Assembly: GCA_050084985.1 (NCBI GenBank)
Contig: JBITNC010000002.1
Coordinates: 21,080,001-21,144,000, forward strand
Length of the DNA: 64,000 nucleotides
Reading direction: 5' to 3'
DNA from: Nageia nagi
Lineage: Eukaryota > Pinophyta
Part shown: piece after piece, positions 25,393 to 38,459 of the stretch
Position numbering within the stretch: position 1 is the first letter of the stretch
Layout: each line of letters opens with the position of its first letter
Notes under the pieces: generated by a model
Database searches by the model: none
Seen by the model: the letters and a program-made list of their open reading frames with translations, nothing else
What the model was told of the DNA's origin: nothing
Position numbers and translations under genes: made by a program

Positions 25393-27790
25393 GCTAGAAC
25401 CAATGCTTTTTTTAAATCTTTTGGAAGCTACAAAATCTCCCAAATATCATTCCTTATGATGGAATTAATTTCTTCTTTCATGGCCTTCATTGTAAAACAT
25501 TAGTGTATGCTTATTCATAACTAGATATCTCTAGCTTAACACTACTCATTAAAGCATAATTTACATCCTTACCTCTAAGCTCATCATCATCCTTATCACA
25601 TATATATAAGGTATTCAAGTCTTATTACAACTACTCCATTTTTTGTGCTTGGTCTCTTGTGAGACTTTTTTTAAAATTGGTGTCTAGCATTTCAAAGGAT
25701 GAATGGATAGGGAGTACCCTTGAACTACTTTTAGTCTTTATTGCACTTGAAGAATAGTCATCATCATCATTTGGGACTAATTTTTGCTAGTTGAGATGAA
25801 CAATGGGCTACACTTTTGAGGATATCTGATCATTGGATCTATAATCAACATTAAGTTTCTTATGACCATAATTCCCCATTTATCAAAAATGGCATCTCTA
25901 GAAACCATAACTGTATAACTTTTTATATTGTAGACTCAATATGCTACGATATTTTTATAAGATCCTAAAATAATACATACTTCACCTTTAGTATCTATCA
26001 TTCTCTTATTTTCATCAAGTACATGATCATAAGAAACAACAAAAGACTCTTAAACTAATTCACATTTGATTTATTTTCATAACATACCTCATTTGGAATT
26101 ATTCCATCTAATTTACTAGGAGGACTTCTATTCAAAATATATATTGTTATCCTAAGTACATCAACCCAATATATATATGTAATTTTTTTTATTTGAATCA
26201 TTCTTGTAGCCATTTCAACAATGGTTCTACTCCTTTACTCAACAACACAAATTTATATTGGATTATAAGCAACCATGAGTTACCTTTTGATTCTATTATC
26301 TTTACAATATTGAACGAATTCATTTAAGAAAAATTCCCCTCTACTCATCCTTAAGCATTCAACATAGTATCCACTTTGATTTTCTACATGATTTTTTAAC
26401 TTGTTAAAGCATTTAATTTAAGCTTTATCTTCAATATTCACAAACAGATACAACATATTATTGAAAAATAATCTATAAAAGTAAGAAAGTAGGAATTCTT
26501 ACCCAAGTTTCTATTTGCATGTCCCCACATATGTCCAAATGCACTAATTGTAGTGAAGAGGAGGCTCTCCATTATTATCCTATTAGAATTTAACTTGTTC
26601 TTGTGTTGTTTACCTAAGCTTAACCTTCACAAACTCCTTTGTGATCTTCAACCTTTGGTATTCCATATATAATTTCTTTAGATGTTGAAAATATCAAACT
26701 TATGAAGTTTGAATGATCATATCTAGGGTGATGCAACCTAGAAATTTTATTTTATATGGAAATATTTGTAAGATAAGACACTTATCCTTAAATTTTAATG
26801 TAAATAGTCTATTATTTATCATAAGGACTTTTGTGGCCAGCTTATCACCATTATTTTTGTTAAATATTACACACTTTCCATATAAAAACATAGGCATATA
26901 TATAATTCTTGGTAATTATTTAACCAACACTCAAAAAATTATGTTTCAAATTTGCAGTGTTGTAAATATCATATATTTTCTTTCTAATTTCTTTTTTGTG
27001 CACCTCCATAACTCCAATACCTTCAAATGCAAAGTCTTGTCAAAACCAACCTTAATCTTAGACTTAAACTTGTATGTGTTATCCATGTTCGTAAACAACT
27101 CCCTTTTCACATTTTTTTTTTTTTTTGTTTGTCACCTCTTCCTCTTATTCTTCCTTAAAAAGAACATATTCTTCCCCTTACTCTCACATTTTAAGGATAT
27201 TAACCTCTCCCTTGGTATCTACCTTGACCACATGTGTTAGCTTCAGCCTCTTAGGATGTAAAATCCTTTTCTCCAAATAAGTAGTATTTTATGATGTAGT
27301 TTCTTATATTCTTTTTTCATTAGATATTATTATGGCCACATGATTCCATTTAGTAATAATATATGTAAATACTTTCTTCACAACAACTTCAATCCTCAGT
27401 CCATCACTAAGATTTTTTTTATCTTATGTAAGCCTTTACTATTACACAATAGTGTCCTACATTCTCTCCCTTCATTTTGACGTTCTTAAACTCTCTTTTG
27501 AATGTTTGAATCTTGATTTACTTCACTTAATCACTACCTTGGTACCCATTCTTTAATGCCTTCCATGCATCCTTAGTTGTAGTATAGAAATGATTGCTTG
27601 TTGCAATTGCTTAAGAAATATCTATCACATAGTTCAATATTTCTAGGTATAATGGGAAAATAAAAAATACTATTCTTCTTCAACAAACTAAGATTATCAA
27701 AAGTTAGATACCTAAATCTAGCATACTAGGTTAGAGTTGATGAGATTGTATCTTCCTTAATGAGTAAGAAAGAAAAAATTCTTCAAACAT
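25393..27790 (-). pseudogene. Copia-A block, unit 2 copy
   Basis: It aligns closely with 7595-10140 in the same orientation: integrase remnants near 26060-26200, the protease/integrase border near 27000-26900, the gag zinc-knuckle area and gag middle near 27480-27650. Compared with unit 1 it has a deletion of roughly 150 bp around 27110 (replaced by a T tract), which removes most of the knuckle, and a short extra segment at 27667-27697. All coding is destroyed. Confidence 0.82.
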
Positions 27791-28019
27791 GTATAAATCC
27801 CATAGACATTTTATAGTATGTTCCCTCCATTTATTACAACTTTGTGGTAAAAATATCTCCTTATATCCACCTTAGCATCATAAATATATGAATATAATTC
27901 TCTTATTGATGTATTAGCATAAGAGATAAAACTTGTTTCTTTGTAATTCAGGAAGCTAAAGAACATCTTAAAGAAGGAAATATCAAAATATTTGTAATTA
28001 GAGTCTCAAAATATGTGTA

Positions 28020-28440
28020 TACCTAAGGATTCAATGATCTATCAATAAAATACATTGCTCCATCAATTTTATAATTTAATTCTCCAAATACATATATATG
28101 GAAACTCATATGACACATAGCACCAATATCATGCAATTGAGCATTTCCCAAGATGTAAAGGAAGTATTTAAAACTTCATCATTAATGATAATATTACATT
28201 CAATAGTAACAAAATGAGCAAAATCAAAGTTTTTACTCATGTTTTCTTTATGCACCCTCTTTTATTATTATATTTGATTTTATCCTATAGAATAGAATAA
28301 GTTTAGGCATCATATCCTTTCTTATCATAATGAGCATAATTAATATTACACCTCTCTCCTCTACAACCTTGATTAGGTCATCCCCTTACCTCTATTATTT
28401 CTCCCACAATCTCACCTATTACTCTCTCCTCTAGAATAAT
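28020..28440 (-). pseudogene. Second-family Copia gag/protease fragment, unit 2 copy
   Basis: Near-identical to 10380-10800. Small indels (for example at 28146, loss of two bases relative to unit 1) break the frames that remain open in unit 1, so decay continued after the duplication. Confidence 0.7.
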
Positions 28441-28509
28441 TATAGTATGGATTATTTTCTTTCCAAGAAATACATAATGTATCACCAGTAGGTTCCATAA
28501 TCTTCTTAC

Positions 28510-29640
28510 TCAATCTCTTCTTGTATTGTACAATGTTATCTTACTAAGTATCAAATGTGAGGCCCTTCAACTATACACTAGCTTGAGGCAGTTCAAGGTA
28601 ATGGGGACCCACCAATTTTATTTCACCTACAATAGAGCTATATATTCCAATGTATGAGAAAAATAATGTTTAAAATTTTAAATATTAAAAAAATTATCAT
28701 ATTGTTGATTTTGCATAGAACTAGTTGTTAATTGGATAGTCTAAGAATGATGACAAGGTGGATCCAGAGTAAATCAAATGGTAAGTTATCTTATCAAAGT
28801 ATTGATCACTATACTAGCAAACTAGTCATGGTTAAATATGACTTTACTTTTACAAAGATGTACCTAATAATTTCCAAGACAAAAAGCATGATATTATCAA
28901 AGATTAGGCATATTTAAAAGCTATAAGACCATATCTTGTATCGATCTCAACAATTAACTAGGTATTACGTTCAAAATAAAAATATAGAATGTTGTATTTA
29001 TGTCACCCCACACTTCATATAACAATAACTATTAATGGGGTCTGAAGGTATCCATAACATAACATGATCTTAGAATTGGTTTTGCATGATTCGGAATGGG
29101 TTTTATAGTAAGAAGGGATGAATTTTGTATAGATTGACAGTCTCAACTTTAAACCAAAGGTGAAAGGAGAGATGCTAAAAAATAAATTTAAGAGTTTTAA
29201 AATGTGACATGTAAAAATTTGCATAATATAATACTGGGCATGGGTGAATAAGACACATAAGAGGTGAAGATTATTTAAAACACTAAATATATGAGGATTA
29301 TTTAAAATATAAAATATGTGATATTTTAATGGGTCCATGTGAGCTTATATAAAGGCAAGGATAAATATAAATATTGGTTAAAATACTAGTTCTCAAATAC
29401 CATTATAAATTCAAACTTATTTCAAAGGTATGTAGGTAGTTGTTAATTTTTTTTTACATATATACAAGACTTCAACCTACGATTTCTATTGCTATAGTCA
29501 TCTAAATCATTTTTATCTCCTAAATGGAAAAGTAAAGAGTATAATGGGTACTTGAAAAAGGATTTAGATATGATTTTTTTGAAAATATATATATATATAT
29601 ATATGTAAAGAGTAAAGTTTTTAGATTAAAATGGATTAAT
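28510..29640. other. Duplicated non-coding block, unit 2
   Basis: Matches 10870-12030, including the TTATATAAAGG string (about 29344) and a shortened AT tract at 29584-29604. It ends at about 29640-29655, where the sequence jumps to the equivalent of 16870. Confidence 0.7.
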
Positions 29641-29654
29641 TATTAATGTGCTTA

Positions 29655-31280
29655 TAAAATATTATTGGATTATTGACACTAAAGATCCCAATCAGCCTCA
29701 ACACATAAGCTATCATATCCTTTGACCATAGTACAATCATTGGCAACAAAAATTCCATATCAGATGCAAGTGCTAATTAAGATTGATCACCTCCATGAGG
29801 TATGTTTCTACTAATAAAAGAGCAAAAGGATCGTGGGGCAAGTAGGATTTTTGGTTGCACATAAGCAACAAAAAATAGTTTACTAATTACTCTTTCTTTA
29901 GAGTTGATTAGGAAAAGGAGAAGGCACTTGCACTCCTATACATTCATTGATGGATTCAATGATTTTTAGTCAAAAGAATAGGATTTGAAGTACTAAGATA
30001 CAAAGACATACCTTTCTACAAATATTCGTAATGAAAAAATAAAATTTAGATAAGATAAGACCTTCTAGCAATAATCAGAGAATTCCAATGACCTTCAATA
30101 GTCTATGGGTTGGTTTTGGGAACCAATTGGGCCCATCAAAATCAAATAAACTCTACTAGGATTGTACCTATGGTGCAATTGGATGAAAATACAACTTTTT
30201 ATAGTTGTAGGAAAATTTTTAGGTTTCTATAATGCCTGCTTGCCTTCAAGAATGTAAGGAGAGTGTCCTCATGCTATTGTAAATATATATACAAATTCTC
30301 ATGGATATCTATAAAATTTGTTGTAAACATATGAAGTATTTGGTAAGTTTTAGGAGTTCCTTTTAAAGAGAGTGTGCTTATACTATTATTTAGATATAAA
30401 TAGATTCTCTTGGATCTATATGAAATATATAAGAATGAAGAAGAAACCCATTAGGGTTACACCAAAAAATAAATACTTTCAAAGTTAAAAGTAAAAAAAT
30501 TTCATGGAAGGTACCAAAAAATCACCTGTAAAGCTTTGAAATCATAAATGTCACATTCAACCTTCTTCCCTTGCTCTAAATGAAATAACAAATGAGAAAT
30601 TGAACCACCATGACTCAATTTTTCTCATTCTTGCCTACAAAATCCTTGAGGTGGTGCATTAAATAAAGGATGTAGAGATTCCTACCCATACATGCATAAA
30701 TAATAGCAAGCAGGTTCTACCTTTTTAAATGTTTTAGAAATTTTGTTGATATAATCGCATGGTAGTTTAGTACAATCACTTTGCTATTATTCCCACCTAA
30801 TTTAAAAAAAAAATTGAGTGTATAATTGCAAGGTGGTTTGGTATATTTTCTTTGCTATTATCCCCACCTAAATTTGAAAAACTTGAAGGTATAATCACTT
30901 TGTGATTACCCTCGATAAATTTAAAAATTTATGGGTATAATCGCTAGGTGGATTGGTATAATCACTTTGTAGTTATACTTGATAGATTTAAAATATCAAG
31001 GGTATAATCATAAGGTGGTTTGCTATAATCACTTTACAGTTATATCCAACATAATGGAAAAAAGTCATGGTATAATCATCGTGCAAATATACCTAAGTAA
31101 AATTAAAAAATATGGTATAATCGCAAGGTAGTTTGGTATAATTATCATGCGATTATACCATATGAAAAAAAAAGAAGAATCACCTTGAGATTCTCCCTTG
31201 TTAGAAAATTGTCTTTTTCTAACTTCTGACATGTGTCAAAAAGGATGAACATGGGGTGGGGGTGGCATTATAAAGGCAAG
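29655..31280. mobile_element. Truncated MULE, right part only, unit 2
   Basis: Corresponds to 16870-18076 of the full MULE: internal sequence, the 62-bp array at 30745-31165 and the right terminus at about 31190-31280. The left terminus and whole transposase region are missing, which shows that the 4.84-kb difference is a deletion in unit 2 rather than an insertion in unit 1. Confidence 0.8.
30069..30512. other. 444-bp segment present only in unit 2
   Basis: Unit 1 reads straight through this point (17271-17275, CTTCTAGACCAAAAAA). No TG...CA ends, inverted ends or target duplication were seen, so it may be an insertion of unknown type or a loss from unit 1. No coding potential is seen. Confidence 0.55.
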
Positions 31281-31929
31281 ATATGCTTCACCCACTCATG
31301 GCCTGCTCTACCCATACATTATCTCTAGAGTCTCCATTCGGTATCCAAAATGATATCTACTCCCATAGAGGTCCCATCTCACCACATCAATCACCCATAT
31401 TAAAAAAATTGTAAGAGAGGTCAAGAAAAAGGGAAAATCCTAACTACCGTAAATGTTATCATCACTTGGTTAGAATCGATCCAATGATCTCCTAGAAAAT
31501 ACAAAACACTTTACCATCATAATACATCAAATAATATAATTAAAAATCAAATAAAATCAAGCAAATTAAGTCAAATACAACTTATACGAATGTTAACTCC
31601 AACTGGAAAAAAATGCAAAAAAATATATCTAAAACCAATGTAAATCCATTAAAAGTAAAAAATAATGTATTCTATTACATACAAGATGAGAATAAATACA
31701 TTAAAAGTTATTAATGGAACTTCTTTCAAGGGAGTGCCCATACATCAAATATATGATCAATATTATTTTGTCAAATTTACTCGTACAAACTTTATATTAA
31801 TTCCTAACATAAAGCAATAAATCTACTAGTTTGTATCATATGGAGTATATTTCTAAGGAACCAAGCACATCATTTATTTTATTTTCTCCTCAAATGTATG
31901 TAAAAGTTTACAATATAAACCTAAAGATT

Positions 31930-34000
31930 ATAAAAAATATTCAAAATAAATAGGTTCATAAAAATATAGATTATCAAATAAAATATTAGGGAATAAATAA
32001 TTCAATTATATTTATAGGTTGATTAAGAGATACAATCTTAAATGTGTCCAAATAATGTTCTTAGATCTTCTACAAAGTGCATCAAATCTAACATAATGAA
32101 CAATACCTAGATCAGGCACTTAAGCTCGAGAATGAACTACTCTTGCAATTAGATGGCCTAAATATGATAAAACAATATTGATGTTGTTGATTTTGGGCAA
32201 TAATAATATAAAGCAGGCTATAATTCAATCATGTATGAGATTATAATACATCATTTCATATTTGTGTTAACGAATAATACTAAGAGAGATATTGTAAAGG
32301 TATGATCTCACTAATGAGATATCCAAGTGAGATTATAATACATTTTGTCTATAGGCATTTAATAATCTTCATGTGACATTTTGAGTTTATTCCTATTTCT
32401 TCTTAAGATATACCATACGATAACAAAATGATAGATTGACAAATAGATGAACTTATATCTATTTTACTTAATTTAATAAAGAAAGAATATAATAACAATC
32501 TCAACATGTTATAAAGAATTTTCTAATACAAAGTATAAAAGTTGTAAGTAAGCATATATAAATAAATCAATTAGCTTAATGCAATTATATTCTAAACTTG
32601 TTTACAATTACAATGCCATTTGAAGCTTGTACACCTACTATATGGTTTTAGAAGGTTGTTGTTCTACACCCTACCATCTCTACTTACCGTGCTCGGCCAA
32701 GATGAATTTGATGGCCGCCCTGGTAGGAATTTGGTTTAATGGAAGCTTCCATGAACGATTGTTTACTCCAGGAATACATGAAGTCCATTTCACATGTGAC
32801 ATTTGATAGCAAATATCAATTGGAAAGTTGTGTCATTAGGTTTCCACATTAACGAGGTCGGTTACATTTTTTTAGCCAAGGTATTGTATTTTCTTGTGTC
32901 AAATATGTAAATATATTGAAAGAGCTGTTCTTAAATCACATTCCCTTCTTATTCCTTTTTCCCTTGAGAGAATGACGAAGAGCAGGGAACGCCATCGTCA
33001 CCTTCTTCTTCTAATAACAACAATAAAGACCTGGAGAATTTTTGGTGTTGGCGTCACTTCGAAAAGAAAATGATTTCAAGCTAGCCTTCATGGATAGTAT
33101 TCATCGCAACATTACCATCTCAGTACACACATCTCGTCATAAAGCTCTCGTTGACAAGTATGGGGAAGTCATGGTGTTCATTGTTGAGCCTGATCATTTC
33201 ATGGATTCTACGGTACCCCACTGACCAAATTCCCTCTCCCTCAAAGTCAGGCACATCTTCATTGCCCATGGAAGTGGAGATAGAGATTTGGCTCATCTTC
33301 TATTTATCCATTGAGAAAACGATTTACGACTGCGACGAGACGTGAAATGCAAATAAAAATATGTTAAATAGAAAATGAACAGGTTCTTGCTATTTATCTT
33401 AACAATATGGATGATTGATATTGCACGATCTGTTTCTAGTATTTTTGAATCTTCGAGCTTAGCTGTTTGCAGGTAGCATCTAGATTGAAATTTATGTCAT
33501 GTTCCGAAAACATGTTTTACCGTTTGACTGATAGTGCTACGAAACCGAACAAAAAGCAAAAAATTAAATTATTACTCATGAATTGATAATATAATAACCA
33601 TAAAAAAGAAAAAGAAAGAAAAAGTAATGCATAACAAAAAAAAATGATTGCATTATCATCAATAAAAGTAAAATAGATAGAATTTACATCAGATTCTATT
33701 GAAGAAGTAGGGATAACAATTTTTCTAGAATGAGTATATAAAATTCTTAGATTATATTAATTTATGATATAAATGAGTATATGATAATCTATATTAGTTT
33801 GTAGATCCTTATGAGGTATTTTATTGCAATTTTTTTGTTCGTTAAATAATATCATTGTATTCTTTATAAGTTTTATTATATTAAAGGGATAACATCATTG
33901 AAATTTTGTAAGAGATATTTAATTATTTCAATTTTCATTTCATTTCAAAGTATATTAGCTAACACATTTGTTAAGGTCAGCTTCGTGATATTAAAATATA
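31930..34000. other. About 2.1-kb segment present only in unit 2
   Basis: Flanks match 18720 and 18735 of unit 1. The segment is AT-rich except for about 32640-33350, which is visibly richer in G and C. No transposon ends were recognised at its borders. Confidence 0.6.
32970..33345 (+). pseudogene. Exon-like, GC-richer island of unknown function
   Basis: Two overlapping plus-strand frames look coding-like. One, around 32975-33080, reads DEEQGTPSSPSSSNNNNKDL then FWCWRHFEKK. The other is open from 33042 to 33224 (60 codons: FKLAFMDSIHRNITISVHTS, VDKYGEVMVFIVEPDHF). A switch between them near 33050-33080 would join a low-complexity Ser/Asn linker to a more ordered segment, suggesting a frameshifted gene fragment. 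No family was recognised. Codon-like composition contrasts with the AT-rich surroundings. Confidence 0.35.
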
Positions 34001-34940
34001 TTTCTATTTTATATCAAAACTTTACATAAATTATGTTGTAAATGTTAAAGGGGCTCTCAAATAGCCCTATGGAATTTTGTAATAGTCTACTACAATTGTC
34101 CATCCCATAGTAAACATTACTATAATTTATGTTTTTACCTTTTATTTAGTTATTACAAGGTTCATTTTACATCAAATAACATCTACTAACACATTTGTTA
34201 AGACATGTAAAAGATTATTTAAACTAGCTTGACACATTAGCTTGATGACACTATTTCTAGAAAAAATATTAATAATAATATAAGAAATATATCATGTTGT
34301 TTAATTTAGCGAACATATTTTTTTAAATATATTAAAAATTATTTGATCTAACTTAATACTTTAATTTCAGGCCACTTGATATGAGAAAAAAATGTTTGAT
34401 GATTTTAGATATACAATATTATTTAACTTGCAACTCCTAAAATTTAACACCATATAACAACATATATCCATTCATACCATTGATGATATTACTTTTTACT
34501 TAAAGGTGCTTAACTATTATCTTATGATTTTATTTTTTTCACTCTCTTTAAAAAAAGTTGACATTAAATACAATTTTACAAATCATAGCACACAAAAGAT
34601 ACATTGAAATTTATGATAATCCAAATCTGAATTTATAAAAATAAATACAAAATATAAATATCTTTATATTTCCATAGTATTTTTAAAAATCATCATCATG
34701 TTCTTATGTTTTCAATATAGATTTTAACGATCCTCACATTTTATCTGATATTATACTATACTAATATCATTCATAATATATTATTTGAATTTAGAGAGAG
34801 CTGAAGATTTAAGAAAGAAATTGAGAAAAGTATAAAGATTTAGATTTTAAAAATAGCTAAAATGTTTCTTGTACTATTTCATATATGACAAAACAAGATC
34901 TCTAGTAACTGAGAAGATTTGAGCATATTATCAAGGGGAT

Positions 34941-36150
34941 TTAGACTTTATGCCTAGATGAAAATGTATTGCATCTGTAACAACTATCCATGAGATCAAT
35001 TTCATGGATCTGCAAGCCAACGTCATATAGGCCTCCCTTTTCGCAAACAGAAGGCAAAACAACCCAGTTTGCCCACAATGTAGCTCCATCGTAGCCGGAT
35101 GTTACTAGAAAACGAAAGATAAGGTCACCCTTAGGAGGGTTGCTGATATCCCATATTGAACCATGGTTGCGGGATACTTCCTTCCAATTGTACTCACCAA
35201 CCTGCAAATAAACAAAGCAACGTCCAATTTATCTCCTTGGTTTGAAGCAGATCGTCATTAAACAACAAAATAGGAGGAAGCACACATCATAGAAGGAATC
35301 ATACTTACTGTAGCAATCTCGACAGAAACAATCTCCGTTTGACCTCCTTCATATAAAAATTGCATAGCTAGATAGTCAGGGTACCTGCTGCCTTCAACTA
35401 CCTTGACAGTAAGGTTACGGTCCTGGTATTCACAAGATATCCTGTTCAAACAAACTTTTAGAACTTGAAATGGAGTAAAGATGAGGTTGAAAAGAATTGT
35501 TCACTTAAGGTAAATCAAACCTTTTATAATGGATATCCACCAGGCCTGCCTTGAGGAGCTCACGAGCCATGTGGGGCTTGGCCAAACTTGAGAATGTTAG
35601 TCATGGGTACGACAAAATCTGTGATATTGCTTATAATAATGTCTGTGACAACTATTTTGGCACCTCTCCTTTTGCACAGTCTTGGATTCATGCATCTAAT
35701 CTGGATGAAATTATACAAGTATAGCTATACCAGTAAGTAAATGGTCGTTCTATAAAGTTCAAGTCAAGTGTAACCACGAGTTGAGGTCCGTACCTTATAG
35801 CACGGTCCACATCTTCTCCCTTCTTTGTAAATAGAAGGGCTTCCTGCTGCAACGTTACCACCATTCAATGTTGCTGCAAAATCTCCATAGCCGCAACCGC
35901 CCGCTGCAAACAATTTACGTTTATAAGCTTGACTTCTTATAATTAAGGCAAAAGAGAAATACAACTTCATGATGCCATGGATAATTATACCTTTTATAAC
36001 CTGCTGATGGGCGATGTATGCAATCTTCGACACACCATAATCACAGCATTCGTCTGCCTGCACTTTAGTTGCAGCTACAAATACAGCAATCGTCATGATA
36101 TACGCTACAAACTCAATAGAAGAGTTGAACACAGATGCTGTTATAGCCAT
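34941..36150 (-). pseudogene. EXLA: Expansin-like A, copy 2, frameshifted in exon 3
   Basis: Exon positions match copy 1: 36150-35991, 35903-35794, 35700-35521, 35441-35309, 35201-34941, with GT-AG introns kept. Exon 3 is 180 rather than 179 nt because of one extra A at about 35599. Past it the frame reads [14 protein letters not shown] and stops at TGA 35562-35560, near residue 138, losing the rest of domain 1 and all of domain 2. Other changes relative to copy 1 include CGAC to CGPC in exon 2, TDM to TDI, and SVWEK to SVCEK in exon 5. Exons after the insertion are otherwise preserved, so inactivation is recent or the base is an assembly error. Intron 1 here has no stop in frame with exon 1 and exon 2. 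Confidence 0.88.
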
Positions 36151-36249
36151 GGCCTTGTCTTTTTCTTCTCTGCTCCACCAACAATAGCAAGAAAACAACT
36201 GAGCAAAATGAAGGAGATGAGAACGTTTTATAGTTTGGAAGCTCATTAA

Positions 36250-37807
36250 ATATCATTGAATCACCTAAAGACGTTCACCAATCATAGTTGGGAAGAACCG
36301 TTAAGTGGATATGGAACTATAACTTCGGAAGATAGGAATTAGCCCATTCGGGGACTTGGTTTGGCTTTGTAACACAGCTATGTTAGAAGTCTCCCATATA
36401 TTCCAAAGAATTGGATGAGATTGATGACTTGGCATTCCAACTCATACATATTGATTAGAGGCTGCAATTCGACATCAGTAAATGGAATCTCATTTATGGA
36501 TGAACACATCCTCGACCACTTGCAGTATGAGAATTCAACAGTTATGTGAACTTGGGCTAGAACAGGATATACTGATACAGTTTATTAATTATATATGATC
36601 CTAGGAAATCGGAGAAGTTCAAATATGAGATTTTCATTTATATTTACATTTACATTTAGGGTATAATATTTAAAGTTCTTTTTAATGAAGAAATAATTTA
36701 TATTAAATAAAAAAAGTTTTTATAAAAAAAAAATTGTGAGTGGTAGAATTCACATTTTTAGGCAGGTTTAATTAATTTTATTTGTCCATTAAGAATACAA
36801 TGAAAAAAAAAAATAAAGAAAGAAGTATCTTCAAATACGGTTATCAGTACCATTATCTTCTTCCATGGAATAATATTTAAAGTTTTGTAATAAATATTTC
36901 ATATGTATTAAAGAATATCAGTTAAAAGTGTAAACATTTAAAATGTAGCTATGGTTAATTCTTATTGATCAATTAATTAAGTTAATATATATATATTTCA
37001 ATAATTTTATAATTTTAATTAATATTGTTTTATTGAAAGAAGATTTATAAGTTATATTTTTAATACAAAAATATTATAAAAAATATTTTTTTTGAAGATA
37101 AAATATGTGAAAAAAAGATTAATAATTTATACAAATAAGTTGTTACTATTGTTTATTCATATCACCTTATTGTTCTTGTTAAGATGTCTTGTTTAATATT
37201 TAAGTTAATTTATGCAAACTTCCAACTCCTACATATTGATTAGAGTTAGCAATTTGACATCATTCAATGGAGTCTCATCTACATATGAACACTTCCTCCC
37301 CCACGTGTATTATGAGAATTTGATCATTATGTGAACTTGGGTTAGAACATATACTGATATAGTTTATTGAGTTATATATTGTCTTAGGAATTTGGAAAAG
37401 CTTAAATATGAGTTTTTCATTTTCATTTATATTTATATTTAGGGTACCAAATTTACAATTTTATAATAAATATTTGTATTTTATATGCATTAAAGAATAT
37501 TGCTTAAGAGTGTAGACATTTAAAATGTTGCTTTGGTTAGTTCTTGTTGCTTAATAAATTAATTAACTAAATATTTCAATAAAAGTTAATGAATTTTTTT
37601 AATTTTGAATAAAAACCTTATGGATAAAAGATATATAATTTATTAATTTATTTTTTTATACAAAAATATTATAAAAAATATTTTGTTCGAAGATAAAATT
37701 ATGTGGATAAATTATATATAATTTGTACAATCAAGTATATATATGACACACATTTGAGTAAGAAATATGCTCACTAGTTCATTAATAAATTGAAATATTG
37801 TACATAT
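36250..37807. other. Duplicated intergenic DNA upstream of EXLA copy 2
   Basis: Matches 20970-22340 up to about 37580, then continues 230 bp further than unit 1 does before joining the repeat at 37808. No gene is seen. Confidence 0.65.
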
Positions 37808-38015
37808 ATAGTTCAATGATAGAACTAAGAACTACAATACAAAGACTATTTTTTGAGAATGATATTCTCATGTTCAAAAAATGATCAAATTAAATCTACT
37901 TCAAAACATTGTAAAATCATTATGAAAACCATAGGAAACATCTAAACTACATCCCTACATGTTCTATATTATCTCAAAAATAATCCACATTAAAATGGAA
38001 ACCAAAAAAGCTGAA
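37808..38015. repeat. Second copy of the window's first 215 bases
   Basis: Direct match to 1-215. Its place right after unit 2 suggests that the sequence at window position 1 likewise follows another EXLA unit outside the window. Confidence 0.75.
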
Positions 38016-38028
38016 AATAATATTTTCA

Positions 38029-38457
38029 AGATCTATCCAATGGTATATCATTTGCACAAATATGAGACCTATAAAAAATATTATGGACTTTAGAAAGTGA
38101 CTAATTCTATTTTATCAATTTCTATACCTCATAACATTTTTACAGTTCTCTAATCAATTTAAATGATATACCATTGGATAGATCTCAAAATGACCTTTAA
38201 AATGAGTGGTCACATGATCCCTATTGAGAAGTAATGAGTCATCAATGATAAAAACATGTTGATGATGATCATCTGCATTTTACTACTAATGACCATCTAG
38301 ATTTTACTATAGATGATCTTTTGCATTTTTTATAGACAACTATTTGCATTTTACTATAGATGATCATCTACATTTTTAGCCTTAAAAAACTCATTACTTG
38401 TTCAAAAGGGTTCATGTGACCACTCATTTTAAAGGTTTTTTCAAGCTCTATCCAATT
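38029..38457. mobile_element. Foldback/MITE-like hairpin element
   Basis: Two nested inverted repeats are visible. Bases 38029-38053 are a perfect 25-bp inverted match to 38161-38185. The segment 38170-38239 is an imperfect 70-bp inverted match to 38388-38457, sharing ACCTTTAAAATGAGTGGTCA. The loop of the second hairpin is a short tandem repeat. No open frame is present. The architecture suggests a non-autonomous foldback or MITE-type insertion, but no target duplication was identified. Confidence 0.65.
38255..38370. repeat. About five copies of a 26-bp repeat in the hairpin loop
   Basis: Units alternate around GATGATCATCTGCATTTTAC and ATAGATGATC, with substitutions between copies. Confidence 0.75.
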
Positions 38458-38459
38458 AT

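Noticed and set aside
35764-36246. 160-codon frame in EXLA copy 2 as a complete protein
   Set aside because: It reads through intron 1, which has consensus GT-AG ends and is spliced by analogy with copy 1.
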